DNA of 64,000 nucleotides, taken from positions 608,033 to 672,032 of the forward strand of contig BCLD01000013.1 of assembly GCA_001600875.1 (NCBI GenBank). Reading direction: 5' to 3'. The stretch is from Solicoccozyma terricola (lineage: Eukaryota; Basidiomycota; Tremellomycetes; Filobasidiales; Piskurozymaceae). A model generated the notes under the pieces. It saw only the letters and a list, made by a program, of their open reading frames with translations. It had not been told where the DNA came from and did not search any database. This document shows, piece by piece, positions 23,508 through 34,675 of this stretch. A program made the translations under genes and the position numbers. Position 1 is the stretch's first letter. Every line of letters starts with the position of its first letter.

Positions 23508-26500
23508 TCATCTTCTCGGCCATGTACCCTTCAAACCAGCATGTATTGAATGACAGCACAGTACCCAGCTGATTTGATGTAGACCTGGAAAGTGCATGAG
23601 GTGGTTGGTTGGTTGGTTATCCATGACATGGTTCCCCCACCCCCGACCCCCCCACCCCCCACCCACCGGCATCTCCTCATCAGAAAACAACACCTCATAC
23701 TCTGTCACCTTCTCTTCCTTGATCCAATGTGCTCGAGCTACCCAGCAATGCAAGTCATCCATTCGTAGCAAAAGTTGTGTTGTTAGTTTTTTTGTATCTG
23801 ACAAGCCTGGATTCTCTTCGAGTCGAATGACATGTTGGTGGAGGAAAGTCTGTGGATCACAGGGTCAGTGTGTTGATTCACCATCAGAATCCTCCACCAA
23901 CCCACCCACCTCCAACACCACCTTGTTATGTGGGTTGTCCTTGAATGACTCGTGGTATGAAGGAAGACCATCCATCGGTTCAAAGCTGTAGTGGATGATG
24001 TATGGATTTGGTGTATTTTCATTGCACACACTCATGCCATGGTCGATCTTGGGGTTGTCAACGTCATGGTAGAGGTCAGAGAGGATGGGGGTGTAGGCAG
24101 GAGCCCAGATGTAGGTCTTGTGGTGTATCATTGTTGAGTGGTGTTGGTGTGTTGGGAAACATGAATCCATTGAAAATAATTGCTGCTATGATTTATTTTA
24201 CACGTGCCACCATCAACCCACCCACCCCATCCTTGTCCATTCCAACGATCAACATGTCCACCAAATCTCTCCCCAGCTTGACTCCCTCTTTTGCCATGCT
24301 GATATCATCGCTGCGGAGGGAATGTCAGAAGGTAATCATCCCAACATGACCCACGGGCACACACCCACCTTTCCAGCAGTGTCTCCAATGCCTCCTTCAA
24401 TGCAGGCAGCTCTGGTTGACACAGTGGGAGCAAATTCCTCCCAAACTCGTCCCATTTCGCTGGAGGATACCGTGGAGACAGAGCCAGCTCCTTTCGAGAA
24501 CTGTACCTCCTCCTCCATGCCACTATTGAGTCCATGTCTGCTATGGTGGCTGCCTCGAGTAGATGTCGAAGGCTAAACCATAGCGTCAGACTGCCACTGT
24601 TCACCTGGAGTGAATGATTTGTATTAGGATTCCATTGCAAGTCATCCAGAGGGATATCATCGCCATGTGCTAGACGTGTGTATATATCCCAGTAGATGGT
24701 AGCAGCAGCATCAATCGATTCAATCTCTGGGTTGTCAGGATTCAACAGCTTCAGAGCGGCGACCTCAAGCTTGAGACCCTGGATGGTAATGTCGGCAGTG
24801 GTGGCCTCGCTTGAAGCAGCTTCAGCAGCCTCCTGCGGTTGACTCTGGTGAGCTTGCTTGAAGTCTCTTCGAGGTCCCTGCTAGCCTTTTGTGCATCGGA
24901 TTTTGCCTGGTCCAGGTCTTCATAACACTTTCTGAGCTCTGCCTTGACCGCCACAATATCCTTCTTTGCAGTAGCGGCTTTGGTGGCAGCTTCCTTGCCC
25001 TGCTGAGACAATTTGGTCCGTTCAGCCCTGATCCGGACGAGATCACTGTCAAGCTCCTTCAGCTGGTCGTTAGCCTCTTCAAGGCTCTCGACTTTTGCCG
25101 CCAATTCCTTTTTGGTTTCTTTGAGGTGGATCTGGCATAGATTGAGGATTTCCTTCAGATCCGTAATTTCCTCCTCGACGGTAGCAGCAGCAGCAGCTTT
25201 GGCATCCTCATCAGACTGGTGATGCAGGTTGTCGAACATAAACCTGGCGCTCTTGAGATTTTTCTCACTCTCGTCCAGCTGATTGGTAAGCTTTTGCACC
25301 CTCTTGAGATTCGTCACCGAGTCCATCACCCAGTCCTTTTTGGCGGCCTCGAAGTCCATCTGGCATTGCTGGAGCTGTGACCATACGACCTGGATCTCCT
25401 CCTTGGGGGTAGTGGCAGCAGTGGCAGCGAGGGTGGCATTCATCAAGGCTTTCTCGGTTGCCTTGATCAATATGTCATGATTGTCGGTGATCGTATTAAG
25501 CTGCTTTGCACGTTTTTCCCGGCTAAACTTTCGCTTGGAGCTGATCTTCCTGACAGAGAGATCAGCCATGGTCTTTTTCTGCAAGCGCCTCTTCGAAGCT
25601 TGCTCTGCAGTTTTCCGAGCTGTTCCCGAGCATCCCTCTGTGTGTTGCAACAGCGCTGTTAGTTTGGGGATTCAAACGAGGGGAAAACTCTCCAAAACTT
25701 ACCTCGGTCTCATCATGTGCCCTCCTCTCCATAGCAAGTTTCTCCCGGTGGTCAAGGAGATTGTCCTCCAGTCGTTGGATCTCTGCAGACAACGAGGCAA
25801 TGTTGACATCCTGCTCTTTGCAAAGTCGGTGGTTCTCTTGTTCCAATGGCGTTGCATTGACCATTAACCCGACAATTTGCTCCTCTTGCAGTGCATTTTC
25901 CCTCCAGAGTCCCTCGATCTCATCTTGCAATGCAACCACATCATTGCCATACCACATGTCATCCTCCACTGACCGATCTCTCAAAGCCTGATTATCAACT
26001 CGGCACCCATCGAGTTCCATGTTAACACCCCGCAGTATTGTCCAGTGGTGAGACTCAGCTGCGGCCATCTCAGCATTGTGTTTGACCAAGAGTTGGCATT
26101 CATGGTTTTCGGCAGTAATGTTCCCCTGATTGCAATGTTCAATTGCGGCTTCGAGCTCACTCTTCAACATTTCAAGCCTGATCTTGTTGTCAAAGATGAC
26201 CATGTTTGCCGACCCGAGCTGTTCCCTCAACATGTCTATTTCTAGACCCCGATGAAACGAGTGAAACATGTTGACCCATCAACCTGGTTTGCTGAGCATT
26301 GTAGCAATGACAAGCGTTGTTCAAAGTTTGGAGATGTCGGGTGATGGCAGTGTCCTTGGTAGAGAGGGTGTTGACCTGTTGGGCGATCGTAGCTGACTGA
26401 GATCGAATCGTCTCATGGATGGTCTCGACGTGCTGGGTGATCGTCGCGTCCTGCTCTTCAATCCTCCCCTTTTGCACATGGATGGTCTCAACCTGGCCAG

Positions 26501-26836
26501 CGATCATCGCTCCATACCCCTGGCAGATTGTTTCAAGATGTTCAACCGATTGGTTGTGCTCATCACACAATCTTTGTTGATCGACATGCTCATTTTCATC
26601 TCGCTCCTCAATGTATTCCTTGAGGCAACATGTGGTCCAGACCACACCTGCTCCTGCTCGACCTTGTCCAAACGTGCAAATCGCTGATTGGAATAATCAG
26701 CAAAGTGGGGGGGGGGGGGGGGATATCCACCGACAACTAACCTTCTATCGCCATATCCTTGCAGTCCTCTCAAGGCATGCAATGTTATTGACATGCTCTT
26801 GGATCCGACCAGTGGACGTAGCTTCGAAATTGTCAC
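23508..26836 (-). CDS. Long coiled-coil protein, possibly frameshifted
   Basis: Minus-strand frames at 26645-26190, 26269-25562, 25650-24751, 24745-24305, 24170-23865 and 23804-23508 appear to form one gene. The first three are heptad-rich coiled coil (ETIHVQKGRIEEQDATITQ, DLKEILNLCQIHLKETKKE). At about 24,845 the frame changes into EAAEAASSEATTADITIQG and runs into LLNPDNPEIESIDAAATIYW. The exon near 26,700 is preceded by a C run (sense strand) before an ATCAG acceptor. The intron near 23,660 begins GTGGGTGGGG. A structural or tether-like role is possible, but no homologue is recognised. The gene model is tentative. Confidence 0.4.
26707..26722 (+). repeat. Poly-G run (C run in sense of the coiled-coil gene)
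   Basis: Sixteen G on the plus strand. Read on the minus strand it is a C run 20-25 nt before the CAG acceptor of a coiled-coil exon. Confidence 0.85.
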
Positions 26837-27041
26837 GGGAATGCTGTTGAATTTACATAGAGCATTGGATGGATCGTGGCTGGCTGTGCTCTGGCTTTAA
26901 TGACAGTTTCACACCGACATCCCAGTTGGACTTGACAATCTGTCACCAAAAGAATCATCACATAGTCATACTCATCATATTAAGATACTCACAGAAAGTC
27001 TGCTACTAATTTTCGACAATCAAACAGACCTGAATCCCCTT

Positions 27042-27767
27042 TCAGACCTCCTCCAACTCCACCTCCGGTAATTGCCCTTCCTTGCGAAGCTGTTGAATCA
27101 TACCGACAATCGAATGCTGAGTGTGCCCAAACCACTCTCCGGCAAGTTGAGCAATACCATGCAAGTCACCACCTGCTGTGCTGTAATAGACCAAGCAGCA
27201 TTGCTCTCTCCTAGTCCAGTGGCCCTTATTTGCCCTTTCTCCCTCTAGGAACCGAACGAGTTGCCAAGAGAAGCATTGAATCTCCACCCATGGTTCCTCG
27301 TCAGGGAGTCAAGGTTGCAGAAGGTAGTCCCGATGGAGTTCCATGTAGAGTATCTCTTCGCTTTGCAGGTGATATAAGAAGGTTGAGATCTGCTCGTCGA
27401 TGAGCTCTGCATTGTGAAACTCCAGGTCCACGCTGAGGTGTTGCTGCAGAAACCTGATCATCTTGAACCTTATTATGGCACTGTGTTGATACCCGGCACC
27501 CTGGATGGACTGACCGAGGAATGTCCGAATGAAATGGAGGTCGAATTCTCCTTTGATTGCATCGCAGACCAACCTGGATCCAGCTCCCGGTGTGATGTAA
27601 CCAACCACTTTAAGATGGAGTGCGATTGTTTCGGTCACAATGTCTGCCATTGGATGTCCAATCGCGAGCTTGCTTGGCATGAAGTTTGTGTAGGACGATG
27701 AGCTGCATGTAGTCCTCTGATGAAATGTCAAAGAACTAAGATGCGAGACCACATGGCCAATCAACAC
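27042..27767 (-). CDS. Unrecognised island gene (two segments)
   Basis: Two minus-strand frames, 27767-27309 (about 120 useful residues from MADIVTETIALHLKVVGY) and 27287-27042 (WEIQ..., GHWTRREQCCLVYYS), are close enough to be one protein with a small intron or shift at about 27,300. It is globular-looking, with many His, Gln and Leu, and ends in an acidic ELEEV. No domain is recognised. A family-B LTR lies just upstream (27,898). Confidence 0.35.
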
Positions 27768-27897
27768 TGATACTATCTTTCAAAGTACTCTTCTCGTGCA
27801 CTCACAGACACAGCCCACTCTCCTAGTTCCATCGCAAGCTGTTGAAAAGCCGGCGTTTCGGTAGAGCTCACGTGGTAGCTTTCTGGTCCATCATCTG

Positions 27898-28388
27898 TGT
27901 AAGGATACGACCCATCTCAGGCCCGAATCCTCACCGATCCGCGGATCTCGCCCACCGATTCTCCATCCATGGTGCTCCGGGCTACGAATCCCCGGAGCCC
28001 TCATATCAGCTGGACGACGATTCCCCATCTATCCCCCTCGTCGACGTCACCCCCGATTGGTTCGACCACCTATCGCCTGGAACACCGCTCCGAGAGTCAC
28101 CGAGAAGGTCTCGATGCCGATTGGTCAGCCATCCTCGCTCGCCGGACCTCGTATCTCTTTGGACCGGTTCTTCAGCGCTCTTTTCTCTTTTTCTCTTTTT
28201 CTCTCTTTTGACATCTCGCCCAGCGAGATGCCCCCTGTATATATAGCGGGCGCCTCTACCCTTCGGTGGATGGCCTTTTCCCCTTTTCCTCACCTTGTAT
28301 TAGACCAAGTCTTCGGAGTATACAACGTCTGTGCATCTCCACACCTCATCGATCGGCCCTAGGATTAGCTACCCTCTTCGGTCCTCGA

Positions 28389-28421
<33 letters not shown>

Positions 28422-28624
28422 CTCGCTCCTCATCTCTTCATTCTCCGGACACCGACTTCTCCTCCAGCCCGAACATTCCCTGCTGTCTTCATCTCTTTGC
28501 TCGACTTAGCGCTAGATCTGAATCCAACTGCGAGAGGCCCAATCTTCCGTCACTTGCCATATCACATCTCCGGCTACCGATTCTTCGTAGATTCCTCGTA
28601 GCCCTGAAGATCTGGCACCTGACA
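27898..28624 (+). mobile_element. Solo LTR, family B, with perfect TSD ATCTG
   Basis: This 727-bp block begins TGTAAGGATACGACCC and ends TCTGGCACCTGACA. ATCTG precedes it (27893-27897) and follows it (28625-28629). Its base composition is clearly GC-richer than its flanks. A TATA-like TGTATATATAGCGGGC lies near 28,228-28,243, followed by a (CA)n run at about 28,391-28,422. It shares only the TGTAA...TGACA termini with family A, so it is a distinct LTR family. No internal retrotransposon genes are present. Confidence 0.93.
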
Positions 28625-28629
28625 ATCTG

Positions 28630-30029
28630 TTTCTTTTCTGTAAGCAAATCGAAGGATAAGCAGTGCTTGGGATGCCGATTGTAGCAAAGTTCTCACTCCA
28701 TCTGCATAAATTGTTGCTTGTCATGGTCGCCTTGGTTAAAGTGTACCTCTGAGTCTTCGATTGAAATTCCTCCATTGCCGATCGGCCTATCATAAACTGA
28801 GGACAGAAACGGTAAAGTAGCCATCGAACCACACCGGCAGAGATGGCTGTGGTCTTTTCAGAATGCAAGAGCATAATGATACCATCACGAGACCAGCCAA
28901 GTTGGTCCTAAAGAGTGTTCTTGATATAGTCATCGACCTCTTTGATTGTATGGGATGGATGGTTGAAGTTTTGTCCGGAGATGGGCCCACAAAAGTAACG
29001 GCTGATTTCCCATTGCAAAGGTACAGCCCAATGGAGGCTCGAACCAGAATGTAGTCAGTTGAACAGCTCACTAACGATGACGGGCCTATGGGCAGATGAA
29101 ATCAAACAGGCTTTAGAGAGTACAGCTAATGGAAATAGAAGAAACGTAAGGCAAAGACACTCACAGGTGACCGAGATTGTTGTTTGCCAACAATTTTCTC
29201 GAAGTCTAAATCATCAGGTGGGCAATTACCACTCAGCGAGCATGCCGACATGTCCATCTCCCATGTCTTCCTTGATACCCACATTGTTCTCCAATGAAAG
29301 ATAAAACATCAACAACATCTGATGGAAGACAAGATGATGGGTGCCAGCATGTGCCCCACCAGTGACCACCTCATGACATTTGAGATGAGGCAGGAAGTCA
29401 ACTGTATTTGTAGCAGCTTCCATCTCGTTCATAGTGATGCTTCCTAGTTGGAAAAACAACTCTCTTCTACCAGCTTTCTTCGCCTTGCCAAGTTGGTCAT
29501 TGAGAGCATCAAGGACCAGAGTGGCAGGCAAATACTTGACTGTATGCATTGTCTTCTTGTACGTATCCATGAAGATGCCGAAAATCGTTGCATTGACCCA
29601 TGTCCAACGTGCAAGGATGACCCTATGGCAATATGGAACATGTACTAAATGTCAAACTCAGGGAATTTCCGACTATGACTAACTCAGTGCCGGCAGTGGA
29701 ACTCAAATTGTGATCCTTTTGCTGCAATATCTCCAATTTGACGAGTATATGATCTGAAACCATTGATGGTTCCACTTTGATGATTCGGTTGGATGAACCA
29801 ATGCCACTGAGCACATTACTCACCTCGCGTCTGGCGCATCAAAGCCCAATCCACTTCCGAATGATCTCCCTTTTTGGGTCTGTATAAGTCCTTCCAACGA
29901 TACAAATCGTTTTTGATGTTGTTCATGGGGCAGACTGTGTCGTCCTTGAATGTTCGAATGTGGCAAGTTTACCTTCACTCTCGAGATAATCGAGTATCTC
30001 CATCTGCTTGGAGTAGATGGACATATTTG
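28630..30029 (-). pseudogene. Unknown multi-copy family, decayed copy
   Basis: Minus-strand frames include MSIYSKQMEILDYLESEG (from about 30,022), SEVDWALMRQTR before a GTGAGT donor, and 29570-29226 with LVLDALNDQLGKA and HAGTHHLVFHQMLLMFYLS, which resembles the NGHASMVYDAFILIAEDAV region of the copy at 15264-18124. A later piece near 29,050-28,960 is frameshifted. The 5' end abuts the LTR remnant at 30,030. Exon joins are not certain, and the copy is probably non-functional. Confidence 0.4.
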
Positions 30030-30533
30030 TGTCACGGGAATTCCTCTGAACACGCTATGCTCTCCCATCGCCATCGCTCTAGGAGGATAGCTAGGAGCGA
30101 CACGTCATTCAAACATGACTCTCTATCCAATGTTCGATCAGCTATGTCCTATAGCGTGTTGTGGTCCATCGATGCTGACGTGCAGAGAACAGGGTTCGTG
30201 TTCATGTGCAAGCATGGCAGCCTTGCAAAGTAAGAGGTCTAGCTTGAATGCCTATGGGCAAAGGTCGCTCATGTGATGCTTTATGTGGGCATACAATTGA
30301 TATTATTGCTCGAGGAAAGAGAGCAATACAAAGAGACGTACAAAAGGCTTCCTTATGTACCTAAAATGGACAGGGAAACCCTGGCTGCTCACCAGTCCTG
30401 TCCGGGCCATACCGGCTAACACCATCATCCCTTGAACGACCATATTTGCAATATGGATCACGACGTCCAAAGTCCTAAGCATTCTTGGACCTCCTCTGGC
30501 ATCCGGGCCATCTGCCAAGGTGCCGAAAGGTAT
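30030..30533. mobile_element. Rearranged family-A LTR (inverted 3' end joined to forward body)
   Basis: 30,030-30,113 is the reverse-complemented 3' end of the LTR (TGTCACGGGAATTCC). From about 30,114 the sequence is the forward LTR body (ACTCTCTATCCAATGTTCGA ... CATACAATTGATATTATTGC ... GCCGAAAGGTA). It then passes directly into family coding sequence at about 30,534. The structure needs at least one inversion and two losses. Confidence 0.8.
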
Positions 30534-31540
30534 CCTCTCCAACTCCGCCTTCCCCAGTCATGCTTGGTCCGAACCTCTCAAGTCTCTCCGCATCATCGAT
30601 GTGGATGCTGATTGTGAAATAGATCCCTTTGAACAGACTCTCATACCATTCGACAGGCCAACCATGGTAGCGGCGGGGAAGAGGATTATCGAGAAGCAGA
30701 TGGAACGAGGAGGTGGTCATATTGTGTTGGGGATCATGTCACAGAAGGTAGCTCTCTCTCTCCTGGCATTCCACAAGATGGGACTCGTGGAATTCCGCCA
30801 GGCATATGCTGCACACCTCAATCAAACATGGGTTGGTGACTTTAGTGACAAGCTGCTTGGCATCCCAATGACCCTGATGCAAGAGCCGGTTCAATCTCAA
30901 CACCTTGGAAGTCTAAAGAGTGCTCAGGTGGCAGCTGTGAAGGTCTGGTGATGTTGATGGTGGGTACGCGACTCGATAATCGGGAAAATCCCTGACCAAA
31001 CTCCAATTCCATCACAGTTATCAAGCAATCTGGTTGACAAGAGCGCTCACGGACTCGCCAAATTCAAGGTTCAGCCTGATATCGCCAAATTCCTTCAATC
31101 ACTTATGGTTTCCACCAACATCTTCCAGAGAGAGGTTAGAGAATGCATCGCTCTCAATGCGGATATGGTAATCACTTCGCTCCCAGCAACCATGCACCTA
31201 CGTCCCGGAATGACTACCTTCTTGACCCAATCTGGTGACCACGATCTGGTAGTTCCGCTCAATTCCCCGTGCCGGGAGGATTCGAGGGCTACATTGAAGT
31301 GGAGATTCAGCCTCATCAGTTCATCGACACCGCCATGGTCCTGAAGATTGTATCCATCGAGAATGCTTGGCCGAGTGTGATTGATGGTGGAGAGGAATGC
31401 TTTTACTCGATTTTCAGCTTGAAGATGGGATACGTGATGAACGTGGTCGGGAGTGGTTCGATATACACGATAGATGCAAGGTCATGTGGAGGTGAGATGG
31501 AGATGGAGATGAACCTGAATGGGCTTGATGAGTGCTAATA
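30534..31540 (+). pseudogene. Unknown multi-copy family, C-terminal copy with empty LTR site
   Basis: Reads IIDVDADCEIDPFEQTLIPF, GKRIIEKQMERGGGHIVLG and SQKVALSLLAFHKMGLVEFR without interruption, so it preserves the site where the 15752-16540 LTR sits in the sister copy. An intron (about 30,955-31,018) precedes LSSNLVDKSAHGLAKF. A one-base shift near 31,268 separates ATMHLRPGMTT from GGFEGYIEVEIQPH, LKIVSIENAWP. The 5' part of the gene is missing, replaced by LTR sequence. Confidence 0.6.
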
Positions 31541-31892
31541 ATCTTTTCGGTCAGATGGATTCACCATTCGTCCATTCCTTCCCTTGATTGATGCAGCGAG
31601 AATGCAGCTTTATACAGCACCACCAGTCAAATTGGGAGTTGGGGAATTATATTTACGATCATGAGCTAGCGGGGCAGATGGTGATGAAGTGGAAAGTAGA
31701 ACGGCAACATGGGCAAATGGGCAATGGAGATGACAGTGTGTGAACTATGGGGACTGAGAGAACAAAATTCAGAGTTGTAATGTGTCTGCAATGTGTCCCT
31801 TTCCATCTTACGATGTCTTACGACGGTGACGATTTAATATGATGTGGGTCTACATTGTGCACGGGGCGGCAATTTGATGTGCAGCCATCAAG
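31541..31892. other. Spacer, no gene recognised
   Basis: AT-rich sequence with no supported frame, between the family copy and the foldback repeat. Confidence 0.4.
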
Positions 31893-32131
31893 ATTGATCC
31901 GTCTGATTATCAGGGTGCCTAACCACTCGTGACATTTGTAAGAATACTTACATGAACATCCAAATAGCCCACAGTGAAGAGGCTCCAAAGGGGAAAAGCA
32001 CAAGGTGTGTGTGGTCGTGGATCATGAGAACCATGGGCTATTTGGATACTAGTGACACCATCATGACTGGTTAGTCACCCAGATAATCAGATGGATCAAC
32101 GTTGTTGCATGTGGTGTGGTTCTCATGATCC
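31893..32131. repeat. Foldback / MITE-like nested inverted repeat
   Basis: The left arm, 31893-31933 (TTGATCCGTCTGATTATCAG...), is the imperfect reverse complement of 32052-32100 (...ATAATCAGATGGATCAAC). Inside, CCAAATAGCCCA at 31960-31971 pairs with TGGGCTATTTGG at 32034-32045. A further pair, GGATCATGAGAACC at 32019-32032 and GGTTCTCATGATCC at 32118-32131, overlaps the outer arm. Single-stranded, it would form a long hairpin. No coding frame. It could be a miniature inverted-repeat transposon; I found no clear target duplication. Confidence 0.7.
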
Positions 32132-32594
32132 TCTTGGTAGAAACCTCATAGCCATCACTTCCGACCCTAGCCTGTTCAATGTTGATGCTACAACACCAAT
32201 TGATACCCCACACACAATGTAGATACCCATCACATTAAATTGTCACCGTCATAGGGTGGAGAGGGCCACATTACAACTCTTTTTGGTTTGATCTCTCATT
32301 TGCCATCATTTCCACACTGCCATTCCCATTACCCCTCTCCAGCTTTGCCAAGGTTGTCATCTAGACTACACCACCACTCCATCAAATTCTCTCAGATTCA
32401 TCATCCTCATCATCTCTGCACCATAGTTGCCATGTATCTCTATTCGATATCAGTAGAGGTCTGTGACATCCAGATCGACCTCCAGAGCAGCGAGAAGGTT
32501 CTGCTGAGCTGCTTTGATGAGGGGAAGGAGTGGATGAATGGTGTACCCTTCTGTATTTGGCATTAGAATTCAGTGACACTCGATATTATAGTTA
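32132..32594. other. Spacer, no gene recognised
   Basis: Only short frames are present. The 92-residue plus-strand frame at 32288-32566 lacks support and looks like chance. Confidence 0.35.
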
Positions 32595-34370
32595 TTAATG
32601 AGGCCACTCAGCACCTCGCTTTTCAACGTTCACAGAATGGGTTGACCCACTACCTCTTCCCTTTCTCATGTAACCAGTCTCCCTATCCATGACTCCATAG
32701 AACCGCTCCATGTCCTCCATGCTGTCACTCATTGGCCAAGCAGAATCGATAGAGAGAATCTTGAGGATGACAGTAGAAGGCATGGTCCTATGAGGCTCTA
32801 TCTGGACCTCGATATATCCCTCGAACCGTTCTGGCGCTGGGAATGGAATTGCGACTACTGGAGTGTTGGCGGCAGCTTGAACCAAGATGCTGGTAGCTCC
32901 AGAGCGTAGAAGTACAGTTGCTGGCAGTGAGGTGACCACTGTGTTGTTGATGCTATTTTGACGGATCTCTTGCTGGAACTTGTTGGTCGATGTGATGAGG
33001 GAGCGACAGAATTTGGCGACATGGGGTAGGGCTTTGAAGTCAGCAAGTCCATGACTGCTCTTGTCCGCGAGGTTCCCAGATAGCTAGATAAGGGGCACAC
33101 CCACCCAGTCAGTGATGTCCATGGCAATTAATAGGCCATCGGTGATGCTCTTCACAATGACTCACCATCAACATCGCCAGACCCTTCACAGCTGTGACTT
33201 GTGTGCTCGTTAGACATCCAAGCTATTGAGATCGAACTGGTTCTTGCATGAGGGTCATTGGAATGCCAATCAGGTTTTCATCATCAAAGTCACCGATCCA
33301 TGTTTGGTTGAGATGGGTTGTGTATGCTTGTCGGAACTGGACCAAGCCCATCGAACGGAATTCCAGGAGAGATTGAGCTACCTTCTGTTACATGATGCCG
33401 AGAACGATGTTTCCACGGTACCGGCGATTGCTGCCAGAGAGAAAGTATCCCCCAGATCCATATCCCCAAGAGCACCATCAACATCTTTCTGTCTCTGAAT
33501 CACTCTCCTTCCCATCTCCCTCATAATCTCCATATCATATGCATCAGACCACACCTCAGAGGGTTTGATGATGCCATCTTCATCCACATCCATCACCCTT
33601 AAAGACTTCTGTGGCTCGGTCCATGCCTGGTCTGGAAAGGTGGAATCGGAGAGGATTGATGATTGCATCCCATGTAGAGTTGCCATATTAGGACCTTTGA
33701 ATGAGTCATCTGGATCCATCGACCTTATAACTCATTGTGGTGCTGAAAAGATGTAGTGAACCCTCTGGAGCCCTTCCATTGCTCCCTCCCTGGTGGTTAG
33801 TCTTCGGACGTCATCACCACAGTCATATATCACAGGATCTCCACCTGGAGACATGTTTGCACAAGCAAACAACCGGAGAGCTTTTCTCTGCATCGAAGCA
33901 ATTGCAATACACTCCAGGACACTACCACTTCACAAGTAATGACTGTTGGATGTTTGATCAGGTGTCAGAATTGTTGGCAGATGGATAAGTTGGGCATGGA
34001 TGTGACCTCTTGACATCATCAATTACAATGATGCATACGGTTTGGCTCGAGAGAACCGCTTGATCTGGATGTGAGTATTGGATATTGGCTCCATTTGCTC
34101 GCTAGGGAGCAGACCCAAGGAGCCAAAGCAGCATGGCCATGAGTGAATCACTGCTCATAGATCTTGTGGACTCGTGACTATCCTCACCTTGAGTGGTGAT
34201 ACTGCTGTAGCCAGCGACAATTCTGAAGCATTGATTGTTGAGAAGGACAGAGGTGGAGATGGAGAGAGATGCAATGAAGTCAGCATCACAATGTCAAAAC
34301 ATGAAGTCAGCATCACAATGTCAAACATCAAGATGTTTTCACATGGCCCATGTCCAGGTTGAGGAGCCAC
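32595..34370 (-). pseudogene. Unknown multi-copy family, decayed copy
   Basis: Minus-strand pieces in order: SLSISTSVLLNNQCFRIVAG (near 34,230), GSVLECIAIASMQRKA and ANMSPGGDPVIYDCGDDV (near 33,900), SLRVMDVDEDGIIKPSE (near 33,580), a weakly readable middle, then VVTSLPATVLLRSGATS and EGYIEVQIEPH, LKILSIDSAWP, ending at 32,595. Several stops and shifts break it. Each piece has a counterpart in the copies at 15264-18124 and 30534-31540, in the same order. Confidence 0.55.
34273..34326 (+). repeat. Short tandem duplication
   Basis: A unit of about 27 bp containing ATGAAGTCAGCATCACAATG occurs twice in a row, within the 5' part of the decayed family copy. Confidence 0.75.
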
Positions 34371-34524
34371 AGCCTAGGGAGATGACAGATACTGAAAGCA
34401 CATTCAGTGGTCCAATTTGTATAATTTCAGGGTGCAAAAAGCACTCAGAGGTGTGGAGGGGCCAGGAGAACATGCTAGGGTGCAAAAGGAACATCCTCAC
34501 ATTGCTCAAAAAGAAACTTTTGGA

Positions 34525-34635
34525 TGATTGGAAGGGGATTCGAACCCCTGCAGATTTCTCTACCACAATGCTGCTTTGTTCAAAGCAAGTATTTAAACTT
34601 GAGTGTGGCGCCTTAGACCGCTCGGCCATCCAACC
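34525..34635 (-). tRNA. tRNA-Leu(CAA) with intron
   Basis: On the minus strand the 5' strand GGTTGGA pairs with TCCAATC at the 3' end, followed by discriminator A. The D arm has GCCGAGC...AAGGC. The anticodon stem CCACA/TGTGG encloses CTCAAG, with CAA at 34601-34599 and an intron of about 29 nt directly after the base 3' of the anticodon. A type II variable arm follows, then the T arm AGGGG-TTCGAAT-CCCCT. A TTTCTTTTT terminator lies just downstream. CAA-Leu tRNAs with an intron at this place are usual in fungi. Confidence 0.95.
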
Positions 34636-34675
34636 CATGTTATATTTGTATCCCTTGCCAAAGTACATATCACAC

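Noticed and set aside
26830..26845. Another LTR end (TGTCACGGGAAT)
   Set aside because: Only 12 bases match the LTR terminus and nothing beyond; it may be a relic but cannot be supported.
27842..28684. Protein-coding gene in the pyrimidine-rich plus strand
   Set aside because: The region is explained as a solo LTR with a target duplication; the frames are low-complexity and overlap in all phases.
7619..30533. Autonomous LTR retrotransposon
   Set aside because: No reverse transcriptase (YxDD), integrase or protease frame could be read between any pair of LTRs, and the LTR copies have their own separate target duplications.
14373..34370. The unknown family as an integrated viral nucleocapsid or capsid
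   Set aside because: Considered because of the size and helical style, but no diagnostic motif was seen; naming a virus group would be a guess.
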